Assembly: GCA_015680685.1 (NCBI GenBank)
Contig: MNCI01025366.1
Location: forward strand, 69,731 to 114,356
Source of the DNA: Gnetum montanum
Taxonomy: Eukaryota > Streptophyta > Gnetopsida > Gnetales > Gnetaceae
DNA length: 44,626 nt
Reading direction: 5' to 3'
A program made the position numbers and the translations under genes. This document shows positions 22,016-32,903 of this stretch, piece after piece. The first letter of the stretch is position 1, and every line of letters starts with the position of its first letter. Below the pieces are notes generated by a model. It was not told where the DNA came from. It was given only the letters and a program-made list of their open reading frames with translations, and did no database searches.

Positions 22016-22427
22016 CGGTTTTAGTTTTAGGTCGAGTATGATGTTATGCTGGACTATTCAAGGGTCTAGCCTAGGCATGTCAGTGTAAGACCAAGCGAAT
22101 GCTTTGATGTTGCTTTTTAACACGTTCGCTATGTCATCAGAAAGTTGTGGGTCTAGCAAAGTACTTAATTTTAGTATCTTAACTTCGCCACTTGGCATAG
22201 TGATGGGGGTTTCAATTAATGGATCTTCGATGATGTTATCGGCTTCAACATCCAGCGATTTCGTCATGCTCTAAAAGCGTTCTATCGTTTCCTCTGTTGA
22301 TGCCACAGAGTTTTTGTAAGTCGATGTGTTTAAATCAATGAACTTTCTGTTCATCTCCCGTTGGATGGGTCCATATGGTCCATCGATGAACAGTGGTGCG
22401 AATAGTTGCCTACTATCCATGCTTGCC

Positions 22428-22440
22428 CCTGCCAATTCAT
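22428..22440 (-). promoter_or_regulatory. Putative splice acceptor before pol of element B
   Basis: Minus strand ATGAATTGGCAG, then eight bases and ATGGAT at 22420. It is equivalent to 6972-6985 in element A. Confidence 0.4.
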
Positions 22441-22539
22441 AGGAAGCAACGTTAACAAAGGGGGTTTGCTAGTTGTTTCATGACACCAATTCAAATATTT
22501 AAATGTGCTCAAAGTATGCTAAAGTTGGTTCATGGTCTC

Positions 22540-22640
22540 ACTTGGCCGCATGGTGGTTTAAGGCAGTTTAGGGCCTTACTGGGCCGTTCATGGCAGTTTA
22601 GGGCCTTACCGAGCCGTTCGCAATTCGTTTATGGTTTCTA
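22540..22640. repeat. Minisatellite copies upstream of the antisense cassette, element B
   Basis: Two clear units (GGCAGTTTAGGGCCTTAC...GGGCCGTTC type) with a degenerate one on each side, about 34 bp apart. This is the same repeat family as at the other cassette borders. Confidence 0.65.
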
Positions 22641-22939
22641 GTTGATTGTGTATTTTGTAATGCTTGTTAAGTGTGAAACTATGAGATGAAAAGTGTGTAC
22701 CAAAGTGCTTAGTTAGGCAAGGTCTTACATGGGTAATGTTTAGCCTCATGCATGTTTACACATTCTTCTCTCTACTCTATGTTTGTTTATATTTATTTTG
22801 TGTTTAGTTAAAGATATTTTTCTTTTGGAGCAAAATACCCAAAATGCTGATTTCCTAAAGGGTGGGGCAGCATGAGCAACATGGGGATATATAAACTCAA
22901 CTAAAAATGAATTATAGTAGGCGTAAACCCCAAAGTTGA

Positions 22940-23375
22940 GCCAGGGACAATGTGAACCTCGCAACGTGAACCACGCAGTGTGAACCTCGCAACGTGAATC
23001 ATGCAGTGTGAACCTCACAGCGTGAACCGTGCAGCATGAACCGTAGTGGAGATTCAAACGAAGATCGAGTAATACGAGCAGAGGAAGGTGCAGATACGGT
23101 GGTAGGAGGCAGTAACGGGGGCACAGATCAGAGCGCGGCAAGTCGGATGAAAGAGTTCAGCGTGAATTTACGCTCTGAAGAAACCCTCAGCGTGCAGGGG
23201 GTGAAACCCAAGTGTGAACGTGGTTTGGAGGATTCAGCGTGAATGCTCTGAAACTCCAGTGTGAATGCTCTGAAACCCCAGCATGAACCTTTGAAACCCT
23301 AGCATGAACCTTAGAAACCCTAGTGTGAACTTTTGAAACCCCAGCGTGAAGGCTAGCGAACCCCAGCATGAAGGC
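22940..23375. repeat. Two clusters of ~20-bp repeats upstream of antisense gene B
   Basis: 22945-23040 repeats GTGAACC(T/A)CGCAACGTGAA-type units of about 19 bp. 23235-23375 repeats GAAACCCCAGCGTGAA-type units of about 20 bp. Both carry the CAGCGTG word found in the LTRs and leader of element B. An open frame at 23036-23242 overlaps them and is not supported as a gene. Confidence 0.75.
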
Positions 23376-23754
23376 ATGGGCAAGGGAAAGCGGGGGAGGG
23401 ACTCAGGGAGGAAAGAGCCAAACTTAACCTTTGCCGAGGAGAGTGAGGCAATGCTCTGATGCCTGCCCAAGCCTATGATAACATCATGGTCCGGATCAGT
23501 GAGCTGGTAGGCCCTGGTTCCCTATCAAAATTTGTATTTTTGCTTACTGTTTTCATCCATTTGTGCTCAGTTCCCCCCCTCCCTTTTTTATTTCAGCACA
23601 TAGGCTTTGTGTGAGGCATGGCCTGTCTCTTTAACGTAGATGTCAATGTGCAAGCCAGCATCAGCCTTTGTCTCTTCGTGTGTGGCAGGCTTTGTGTTTT
23701 AAGATTTTTCGACATGCTCGACGCATAGGAGGGGGGTCAAAATGCCCTGTGTGC

Positions 23755-23930
23755 AAAGTGCACGCTCACGTTCCTAGCGTGCAGAGTTTGCATGCTGAGC
23801 ATTCCCAGCGTGTAGGGTCTGCACGTCGAGCGTTCCCAGCATGTAGAATTTGCATGTTGAGCACTCCCAGCATGCAGGGTCTACACACCAAGTGGGTAGG
23901 GTCTGCATGCTGAGCGTGAACCTCTGAGGA
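23755..23930. repeat. Repeat cluster in the first part of cassette B
   Basis: Four to five units of about 33-37 bp around CCCAGCATGCAGGGTCTGCA, again built on CAGCGTG/CAGCATG words. It probably lies in intron 1 of the antisense gene. Confidence 0.7.
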
Positions 23931-24910
23931 GAGGAAAGAAAAATGTTTCTAAGTGCTGGCCCCAATGTAAAACCTACATTGTTTTGTATAGTTTATTAAT
24001 CCCGCTTCTCGAATATGTGCAGATGTCATAAACCTTTCCTCCTTTTGGTGGAGCTTGTTGGAGTTCTGGCATGGTTCGGGCCTGTTGATTATGATGAACT
24101 GGTACCTGATATGACTATCGACTGAAATGGGGTATGGTTCAGAATGGGTGTTAGCGAATTTTTTGCCTTTATCTTACAAAAGTTTAGCATGGTAATATGG
24201 TCTCACCTAAGTGAACAATTAGCATGTAGCATCCTTGAGACCATGTTACCGGGATCTTCAAATGGTATAGTGGCCTTCGTGGTCAATATCGATGAGGGAT
24301 TATCCATGGTTGGGGATGGTCCATTTGGAGGGCGCAGATCCACCCATCCATTGACGCCTGTGTGGGACTTATTATCATGTAGCCCTCACAACATCAATAG
24401 CACCTTGTTCTTAGCATCTCGTGCGCATACCTTGTTCCAGAATCCTTCTGGAATGGTGTACAGGGTAGAAAGATAAGGTTGTTTAATTTATCATTTCTAT
24501 TTTAATGCCTAGTGGTTGTTCATGTTTTGACCATCGTTCCTTTGCAGGCCTCAATTTGATAAAGAAGAAGTATGCATACGTGATGATGGACTTGCATTGG
24601 CTCATACTGCCTTAGAGGCTTTCATGGCAGGTCCTACTCTCCGTGGTGCCGTGTTAGCCCAGACTAAGGGTGAAATTGTCCATTTTCACAAGCGATACTC
24701 CAAGGCTTTTTCACAATGTGAGACTCGGGGGTGGTTACATAGGGATTGGTCCCGTAATGGGCCAGTTTTCCCATGTGATGCTAATTTGACTTCTAACGAC
24801 CTTAATCCATTGTCTAATGGTAAGTAATAGTTTTTTTTGATGCCTCAGGTTTGTTTGTTTTTCCCCTTCATTAGTTGTATTGATTCCATGATTTTATCCT
24901 GTGCGTACAG

Positions 24911-25389
24911 TGGATATCACCCCTGGTGGAGTTACTATAGAAACTAGACAGACTGAGGACACTTTGTTGATGAAGTTTAGGGACATCGACGATGCACAAT
25001 GGTGGTTGCATGATGAGGCACCACCACACATTATTGGTTTCTTAAGTGATGATGGCCTCATGGAGTTGTTTACTTCTTTAAGTCCTAATGTGTCCATGGC
25101 TAAGATAATTGTGATCGTTGATTCTTTCACTGAGGCTATTACTTACTATAGCACCCATGTCAAGGGAATTAGAGTGGATTTCCATCTATCAGCAGAGTTC
25201 TTTTCAGACCTTTTTGGTGTACCGGTGGATGGGGCTGTAGTGACTTTGGATAGAGTGCAAAAAGAGGCCCATGTGGTTCATGAGCTGGAGGACTGGCTAG
25301 GTGTACTTAAAGATGCTAAGGGGTTTCCCATGCAGGGGAAATCAAAAGTAACTAAAGTAAATGAGCTGTATCCATTGTTCAGAGCATGA
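24911..25389 (+). pseudogene. Exon 4 of antisense gene B, open part
   Basis: The longest uninterrupted piece of the passenger gene, about 160 codons. It has DDAQWWLHDEAPPHIIGFL, LMELFTSLSPNVSMAKIIVI, VDFHLSAEFFSDLFGVPVDG and a Lys/Glu-rich end. Element A 9126-9510 aligns along its length (EAQHWLCH, LMELFIAVTPNVPVAEML, VSFDINARLFTKLFGV). After the stop at 25387 the same frame goes on with FSKSLSQVKTFGVES and FFVGYL. Confidence 0.8.
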
Positions 25390-26727
25390 GTGTTTTCTAA
25401 ATCCCTATCTCAAGTAAAGACTTTTGGGGTAGAATCTGTGCGTATCATGCGTACGATTCTGGAGACTGGGATGCATTATAATTGGGCTCAGTTTTTACTT
25501 TTAGGTTTCCGTGGAGAGATAGTGAGATTACGTTCGAACGTTGAGGCATAGTCCCATTTTACCTTTGCATTCTTTGTCGGTTACCTACACTGACTAGCTG
25601 AATTTCTAGTAGTTCGCAATGGTAAAGAGTATGTGTTAAGGGATCGTGGCCAAATATCTCGCTCGTGTGATTCGCCACTTATTTGAGGTGACCAAATCTT
25701 AAGATGCCCCAGAAGGGATTGATGAATTGGTCTCTGTTACAACGGGGGATCATCTGGTCATTCAATTCACACGCGTGACAGTGTAGGATTGGAGCCAGAT
25801 GGTGTGCCCTATACTTCCAGGAGAGTAGATTGAGTAATCAAGGAGACAATCGGGGAGGTGAAATCTAGAGTTCAAAGACCTAAGCACCCTAGAGAGGTTG
25901 CTCCATCTGTAGATGAACCAAAGGTGAAATGCATACGGTTTAAAATACCTACACGAGGAAAGTAGGCCTGATTCATTCATTTATCCTTGTTTTATTATCA
26001 TTATTATTATTTTTATTTTGTTCTATTTTTATTTTGTCATTTATGTGAAACTGATGTTAAACTTATGAGTGTCATCAGAACCAACTCCTGAAGTAAGAAG
26101 AGAGGGGTTAGCACCGATTGTAGAGGAGGAAGAGGTCCCCAACCAAGATGAGGAGGAAGAGGTAGGTAACAACGAGATAGAAATTCCTATCCCTCTGAGG
26201 GAAGAAACGAAAGAAGGAGTGGAAGTCACCATGGAAAAAGATCACGTTGGTGATTAGGCTAAGGCTAACGAGATGTTTGATGATTTCTTTGTAGGAAGGT
26301 TAAACTTTGGCCTTCCTCCGAATCCAGGAGAAGAGAGGGATTTCAGTACATTCTTGTTATTATGTTTATTTGAGTTTCAAATTTTTTCATTTTTGTTTTT
26401 TAGAGTTTTGACTTTATTTTTTTCTGCTACAAGATGCAGATGTTGAAACTAGGATGACTCCCAATGTTCGCTCGGAGATACCTACAATGAAGATTCCCAT
26501 GGAAACGACCACCGAAGTTGGTTTGTCTCCCATACACGAACCATTTACTTGGATCGAAATGCCAAGTAAAATGGATTTTGTCCTTGGTATCGTCAATGAG
26601 GTGGTTGATCGCGTCCAACAAGCTCATCCTGAAATAGGTACATACGTTTTAAGTGTTTTGAGTCTCTCTGTTTTCGCATCTGTTTCTACTGTCTGATGTC
26701 TAATGTTTATTTTTCTTATATTGATAG

Positions 26728-27488
26728 GTGCTAAATTGAAGTGGGATCCATTCGAGGCCACTTGTATTGACAGTCTACTTGAACTACCATTAGAAATTAA
26801 ACAAGTGCCAAGACAGATCTATGATGATGTGGCAGAATGTGTTGTGCAAAATGCCAAGTCGCTTTGGACCTGTTGGCATTCCATCGAAAAGCTATGGTTG
26901 CAAATTCAAGCAAGGGAGAAAGAGATCGCCAAACTATTAGCAAAACAAGATGACCTTAAGTCACACTATGAGTTTGCCTCTGCTAGGTTGACAGGTGATT
27001 GTTCTTGGTGAACCTCCAAAGTTACTTATACCAGATATTGGAATCTATTGAACCGCCAAGTAACTATGACTCGGGAGCTAGCAGAGCGAAAGGCATAAAT
27101 TGACTGGAAGGCTTTCACTTCTAAGGTGTGGAAATGGGGCCAAGATGAGAAGAATCATAAGCACCATTATAAAAAGTCATTAAAGGAGGTATCCATAGAA
27201 AAGCGTCAACTGAAGATGTTTGTAGAGGGTTTAGGCCTATGGTCTTCATTTGATGCCTTTGCTAGGCACACTGTGGTGGAGATGGAATCTCCCAAGATAG
27301 TAATCACCACAGCCTCTGGGGAGACTTCTGTAGATGATTTTCCTCTTAAACATCCTACTTGGTCTACTATGGATAAAGGGAAGGCCTTAGCCAACATTGA
27401 TCTAGGCCTAGATGGAACCGACTAGGCAAGTGTCCCTGAAGAAGAAATCCTTCGTCGGCTAGAGTTCCGTCTAAGGGGATCTTCTTCG
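26728..27488 (+). pseudogene. Exon 7 of antisense gene B, coiled-coil-like
   Basis: It begins AKLKWDPFEATCIDSLLELP. A charged, heptad-like helix follows (LWLQIQAREKEIAKLLAKQD), then KRQLKMFVEGLGLWSSFDAF and HPTWSTMDKGKALANIDLG. One frame throughout, with stops at 27009, near 27096 and at 27423. The donor at 27489 reads GTAAGT. Element A 10869-11689 has the same order. Confidence 0.78.
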
Positions 27489-27698
27489 GTAAGTTGTTTA
27501 AACCTGTAACTTTTTATTTGTTTTTTGCAAAAAATGTTATCTTCCTTTTTTATTTATTAGTTAAATAGTTAATTATTTTCTTTTTCTTTTTTACAGAGTC
27601 ATGGTGATGACGGTGGCCAGGAGGGTGGCCCCAGTGGAAGGGAAACTCATGATGTGGGGGAGTTTGAGGGGAAAGCCCTTCCTAATCCTGATGTTTAG

Positions 27699-28029
27699 TT
27701 TTTTCATTTAGCATGTTGTTATTAATTATGTTTCTGCGGGTTGTAAATAGAAATTGTTTTTGTTGTTTTGAGTTGAGTTATATATGAACAGATGCATAAA
27801 CTTGGCTAACTTTTGTAATCGTCCATTTAAATATTTATGTATTTTTTTGTCTTTTTCATATTCCAGTTTTGTTTTGTTTTTTTTTTCTGTCCATTTAAAT
27901 ATTTATGTAACCTAAATGATAACTGTGCCATAGCAAACGCAAAGGAAAGCGTAACTTGAACTGCAAAGATGTAATCTTAGAATGTAAACTGGGAATTTAA
28001 ACTTTTGAGACAAACGAAAATGAACTTGC
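27699..28029. other. Spacer after antisense gene B
   Basis: AT-rich DNA with a duplicated CATTTAAATATTTATGTA segment (27825-27842 and 27892-27909). It is probably the 3' untranslated part of the antisense gene. No coding potential seen. Confidence 0.5.
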
Positions 28030-28280
28030 TCTAGTTTAAGGCCATTTCAGGCCATGTGTAGGTGCATGTCAGTTTAAAGTCATGACGGATTGTGATGTGA
28101 CCATTCTAGTTTAAGGCCATTTTGGGCTAACAATAAACTAGAGGGATAACAACTAATAGGAAGGGTTTTGATGTAAACTGGCCATTTCTGACCTTGGCTA
28201 GTTTTATGTCATTGCGGACAAGCGATAGTTTAATGTCATTTTGGACGATCATAGTTTAACGTCATTGTGGACTAGTGTAG
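28030..28280. repeat. Minisatellite copies downstream of the antisense cassette, element B
   Basis: At least six units: TAGTTTAAGGCCATTTCAGG, CAGTTTAAAGTCATGACGG, TAGTTTAAGGCCATTTTGGG, TAGTTTTATGTCATTGCGG, TAGTTTAATGTCATTTTGG and TAGTTTAACGTCATTGTGG. They lie directly beside the end of the gag-pro frame. Confidence 0.8.
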
Positions 28281-28866
28281 TTTGTTAATTGTTTAATAAC
28301 TTTTTGATTCTTTTTATTTTTATGTTAAGATTGGGTTCAACGGGTACGATCCAATACTCGGCATCTCCTTCACTAATTATGTTGAATGATAGCTCTGACC
28401 AAGAGACGTCTGGCAAAGTAAGCTCCAAGTTAGTATCCTCAGATGTTTTTGGGTTAGATGGTATTTCTTTGGTTTTTGAGGGGTCACAATTTATGGGTTG
28501 ATCATCACTTTGGGTTTTGTTTATTTCTTTCGGTATGGGCTTTTTGGAAATACTGTCGAGATTTTGCTCATGTGGTGTGTCCTCTTGTTCAGGCTTCTTA
28601 AATTTAACTTCGAAGCCTTGATTTGCCTCCGTGTGAGATGAGATGGTGGATGTAGTAGCATCCCTGTGGATAATGATTTCATCCCCCTCATAGGGTAAGT
28701 GAATCTCTTGATGAATGGGGGAAGATACTTCTTTTAGCTAGGCTAACCAGGGTCATCCCAGGATTAGGTTAAAACCAAGCATCTCATCAATAACCACGAA
28801 GTTTGCGGATGTGGGGAACCGATCTTCTGTTATGAAATCCAAGGTCAATGTACCTTTGACCACTAC

Positions 28867-29241
28867 TCATGAACCATTAAATGACTTCAGGCAGGTCATA
28901 GATGTCGGTTTAATTAATTCTGTAAGCCCTAACTGTTCAATGATGAGATAAGGCACCACGTTTGTGGCTGCTCCGTCATCTACATGTACTCGATGTATTT
29001 GGAATTGATTGACTCGTATGGTTATAAACATGGGTTTGTGGGCGACATCTCCAGTTTTTTCATCGATCTTAATGTTTTCAGGGTGAAATTCCAATGATTT
29101 AGTTTCGGATCCTTGTTGTGTAGACATTACCGCATGTATAGAGGGTTCGTTTGCGAGTAGGTTTTCGCTAACTGGGATTGATGTCAACATTTGTACTAAG
29201 GCTTCGCGATGAACTGGTGAAGTCAATATGAGGTCGTACAA
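28867..29241 (-). pseudogene. Protease domain of element B (N-terminal half)
   Basis: An open stretch of 124 codons with FITIRVNQFQIHRVHVDDGA, the aspartic protease active-site region (D-D-G where retroviral-type enzymes have D-S/T-G). It continues past a stop at 28867 into the flap and the FNLILG motif, where another stop follows. Same layout as A 13158-12373. Confidence 0.82.
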
Positions 29242-30466
29242 GCTTAATGGTGTATTCTTTTGTTTAAGGGCTTGTGTAACCTATGTTAGAGCATTAGCTA
29301 GGTCCTTACCATTGGGTATAATTTTGTCCATGGCCATTTGATCCATTGGACCTAACAGTTGTATCTCGCGTGGGATATCTTTCATGTTATTTTTCATTAC
29401 CGTTGGGTTTGATATGTGTTGCACTCTTGATTTTTCCTCTTTGTAACTTATGCTTGGCTCATTGTTAGAAGAAGCAATAGGTATTACACTTAACGAAGTT
29501 GGTTTTGGGGGTCCCAATGCAAGGCGTTGATGTTCTTTCGCCGAACGTTCCTTCTCCAAACATTCCCTAGTGAGCCTATCTACTAGGCGTTCTCGTGTGG
29601 GTTGTGTGGGAACATTTGGGATTGGAGTATGGGGTTGTTTTGGGACTTGAATGATGAATGGGATGGGACTAGCTTGTGTCCGAGGCATATCCAGCTGTCT
29701 AGGCATCTTGACCACAAATGGGATTAGGCGATTTGTAGTTGGTACCTCTGTTGTAACAACCGTCGGTGGCACCCAGACCACGAAGGGAGTGGGCCAGTTT
29801 GATGATGTCACACTAGCAGTTATATCAGTAGGGGGCACATGAACAACAAATGGTTTGGCCTGGGGTGGTACCTATGCTGTCGCCACCACGGGAGGTATTC
29901 GGATGACCAATAGTGTTTGGGGGGTAGGAGGATCGTATGGGGAACATGAATGTTGAGGCGATGTTAGTGCAGTAGGGGGAACATGAACTACGAAGGGGTC
30001 CTCTGATGTTTCATAGTTATTATCTATGTAGATGGTGTTGATTGTGTATGGCACTTCTTTAGTGTTTAGGGGATCTTTATATATGTCCATGGACTAGTTT
30101 TGTGGTTTGACCGAGTTGGCCTCATCAAAAGTCTCCATCAATCATTCGTTGAATGTCTTGTTTCAAGGTGAAACAATAGTCGGTGCCATGCCCATTACGT
30201 TGGTGGTACTCACAAAATTGGTCTAGTCTAAAGCCTCTTGGAACTGGGGGCTCATCCGGTGTCACCAAGCTTGGGTTCTAGATCAATTCATAGAATCGAT
30301 CATGTCTTTGAATTGCTGCGGGGGACAATTGTTTATGTTTTATTAGTCCAGCCTTCAAGAGTTGCTCAAATAGTTGTGAATGTTTCATGGGTAGTGGTGT
30401 GTATTGAGAGGGGTTTCTCCTCTCAAAGTTCCTTGCATGATCCTGTGTAGCACTTTGTGATGTGGA

Positions 30467-31192
30467 CTATCTGGGTGTAATAGTGGGAGCAGGCCTAGTA
30501 TGGCTAGTAGGAGTAGTGGATGGTTTACCTTGTTGTCTTGTACTTGTCTGTTGAGTTTCTGCTACTTCTACTACTGTTTCCTTAGCCTTTTCTTTGTCTT
30601 TTTTAGTGTGTTGATTTTTAAAGGCTAAGTAAGCAGGGTCATGGCTATTTTGAGTCGCCTCTTCTATGTTCTTTATTTGCACAAAATCTTGGCTTAGAGT
30701 GCATGCATTCAAATAGTACAATTTAGATTTCATGAAATCATTTACGGCCCTCTTTAGGATGGTGAGTAAGTATGTTTCAGGGATTGGCTCGTGAAGTTTG
30801 TTTAGCACAGCACTCCATCTCTGAATAAATTTTTGTACAGGTTCAAGTGGTGCTTGTTTTACCTGTATTAGACTGTCTAGGGTTGCTTCAGGTTTCAGGT
30901 TGTACTTAAACCTGGTAACAAATTGGTGTAGGAGATCCTCCAAAGAGGATACATAGTTACAAGGCAAGGCTCGGTACTAGTCTAAAGCTCTCCTAGTGAG
31001 GGACATGGTGAAAATGTGTAAGATTGCATGGGGCCATGCTTGGAGCAGCAAACACTCTAGTCTGAACATGACTAGATGGGCATTGGGGTCCCCTTCTCTA
31101 TTGTCTTTGGTTAGTTGAGGCAAAGAAACCCCTTTGGGCAAGGTCAACGGTGGTACTGAAGAACTGATAAGATCATCTTGGTAAAGGTCCAA
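30467..31192 (-). pseudogene. Gag core of element B
   Basis: It reads MDLYQDDLISSSVPPLTLP, REGDPNAHLVMFRLECLLL, a stop near 30974, then LEDLLHQFVTRFKYNLKPE, VQKFIQRWSAVLNKLHEPI, FMKSKLYYLNACTLSQDF and a Lys/Thr-rich tail. It aligns with A 14982-14400. The frame is constant through the stop. Confidence 0.9.
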
Positions 31193-32400
31193 TACCTAAA
31201 GCTCTTAGTTATTGGTTGTTTTGAGGCATCTTACCTCATCAGTGAGTTCTTGCATCATCTTTTTGGCTTGGGCCCAGTCTTGGGCACTATGTGAAGTGGC
31301 AGGTGGGTTATGTTGTGTAGTATGAAAGTTAGATTGTTGTACAGTGGGTGGGAAAGAAGAAAGCTAAGTGGTTGGAGGTTGTGCTTGTGGAATATTCATG
31401 GTAGGTGCTACTATGGGAGGCATACTATAAGGAAAGGGTTGTTGTTATTGTTGTTGTTGTACTTGAGGGATGTTCATGGGTGGAATTGTAGGAGGTGGTA
31501 TGCTATAATGAGGGGGTTGATGCGGTTGCATGCCAGTCACAGCCCACTGTCCAGTCATGATTTGCGAGGGAACACACTGAACTTGTTGAGTTGAAGTGGT
31601 GAAGGATGTCCCTTGGGTTTGTATTCGTGGTATATAGTGAGTGGATGTAGAAGCAGGTATCATGGACGACATCCCAATCACTTGGGGTGGGAAGGTCACT
31701 CCTACATTAACTTGGGTGAGGTTATGTTGGGGTTGTATTTGTAAGAGAGGGGATAATGTGGTAATTGGAGGAATAGTGGGGATGGGTATATTGAATTGGG
31801 TATCAGTCATAGGGAGAGTGGGAATAAGAGTGGAGGCTTCCTGTTGAGGCACAAGTGCTTGAGTGGTTTTAAATAAATGGAGGAACATAGTCTCCCCTGT
31901 GAAAGGGTGATATAACGGGTTTGCATAGGTATGCAGACTGAGAGTATGGTATGAATCCTCGTGTTCGGACTGAGCCGCAAAGTCATCCTTCTTCTCTAAT
32001 TGAGGATTTGCTATGGACTAGTCTAGAGACTGATTCCTTGCTAGGAGGAGCTATGAGATGAGCTCAGAGTAGTGCTTCGGGAGAGGGATGATGTCATATG
32101 GAGAGGGGTTGAACTCATGCCCTCCCTTATGAATTTGTTCATATTGTTTCTTAGCCTCTAGTTCAGTTTGATCTATTGCCAAACCGGCCTGGATCTTTAA
32201 ACATATAAAATTGTACTACTCTTGTGTTATGACGTTAAATGATGGATTTTTCCCTTGCAGTCTGAGAGATTGACGAGGTTCCCCCAGGGGTTGACCTCAC
32301 CGTGGGCCCCTATGGGTTGCATGATGGATACTAGTATTGTCGTGGGGCCAATGATATCTAAAGTGGGCTTGGTTGAAACATTGGTATTGGCAGTATTCAT

Positions 32401-32880
32401 GGTGAAAAGGTCTTAAGTGTAACAAGGTAGATGGGAGAAAGTGTCAGTGTACACAGATGAAAATTTGGCCAAGTATGAAACGGGTCTATACAATGTACAC
32501 TCTCAGCGTGTAGACTAGAGTCACAGCGTACACCCAAGTCTGGCAGCGTGCAGACTAAAGTCACAATGTACATCCAAGTCTAGCAGCATGCAGACTGGAG
32601 TCACAATGTACGTCCAAGTCTGGCAACGTGTAGACTAGAGTCACAGCGTACACCCAAATCTGGTAGCGTGAAGCCTTGTTTACAGCGTATGGGCTGAATC
32701 CCCAGCATACAAGCTTCAACAACCAGCGTATAGGGTGAACAGGTAGCGTACAGACAGAATGTATAGTGTGCAGATAGGCTAAATAGTGTATACATGCTAA
32801 GATTGTAGTAGATATGGCTGAACAGGGTGCAGATTTAAAAGATTTGAATGGTGGGTTAGAGTGGATTTAAGCAACGAAGG
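32401..32880. repeat. Leader of element B with tandem repeats
   Basis: About 3.5 copies of a 40-bp unit (CAGCGTGCAGACTAAAGTCA, then an ATGTACATCCAAGTCTGG part) cover 32497-32670. Degenerate CAGCGTAT units extend to about 32790. It lies between primer-binding site and gag ATG. Confidence 0.8.
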
Positions 32881-32898
32881 GCCCTCCTTCTAGCACCA
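32881..32898 (-). promoter_or_regulatory. Primer-binding site of element B
   Basis: Minus strand TGGTGCTAGAAGGAGGGC, five bases inside the 5' LTR. TGG pairs with a tRNA CCA end, and the position matches A and C. The tRNA is not identified. Confidence 0.7.
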
Positions 32899-32903
32899 TT
32901 TTC

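Larger units (their letters stand above)
18951..22420 (-). pseudogene. pol: Element B pol: RT, RNase H, archaeal-type RNase H, integrase
   Basis: The start is ATG at 22420 (MDSRQLFAP), just after an acceptor-like AATTGGCAG. Order: N-terminal segment with FAWSYTDMPRLDP, RT (22015-21428), connection and RNase H 1 (21422-20910), archaeal-type RNase H (about 20690-20290), integrase (20108-19170) and a C-terminal domain with FLANWEGPYLVTKAYGNG that ends at a stop at 18951-18953. A one-base loss in an A-run near 21450 shifts the frame. After that, one frame holds to the end, broken by stops near 21209, 20948, 20118, 19443 and elsewhere. It is the better-preserved pol of the two. Confidence 0.92.
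23376..27698 (+). pseudogene. Antisense passenger gene of element B, better-preserved copy
   Basis: Inferred exons: a possible exon 1 at 23376-23505 (basic MGKGKRGRDSGRK), then 24023-24472, 24548-24819, 24911-25961, about 26079-26345, about 26434-26637, 26728-27488 and 27597-27698. Donors GTAAGT or GTAC follow exons 3, 6 and 7, and acceptors TTTGCAG, GTACAG and TTTACAG precede exons 3, 4 and 8. Motifs in order: DYDELVPDMTID, EQLACSILETMLPGSS, RGWLHRDW, SPNVSMAKIIVIVDSFTE, FSKSLSQVKTFGVES, AEFLVV, an acidic Glu-rich stretch, LKWDPFEA, a heptad-like charged helix and WSTMDKGKALA. The end is acidic (PDV). Few stops: one in exon 2, several late in exon 4, one in exon 5 and three in exon 7. Family unrecognised; related exon by exon to 7531-11927. 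Confidence 0.78.
28285..32400 (-). pseudogene. gag-pro: Element B gag-protease
   Basis: The start is ATG at 32400 (MNTANTNVS). A frame loss near 32255 precedes an N-terminal extension with FNVITQE and PYDIIPLPKHYSEL. Then come a Pro/Gln-rich block (31888-31445), the gag core (31192-30467), zinc knuckle CEYHQRNGHGTDYC (30214-30173), a frameshift near 30130, a proline-rich spacer (30090-29281) and protease with HVDDGAATNVVPY and FNLILG (about 29000-28760). The stop at 28285-28287 has the same context as in A. The polyprotein supplies particle shell, nucleic-acid binding and processing. Confidence 0.9.

Noticed and set aside
23036-23470. Open frames on both strands in the repeats before antisense gene B
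   Set aside because: Tandem repeats of about 20 bp give repetitive peptides with no supporting homology. Only the ATG at 23376 is kept as a tentative exon 1.
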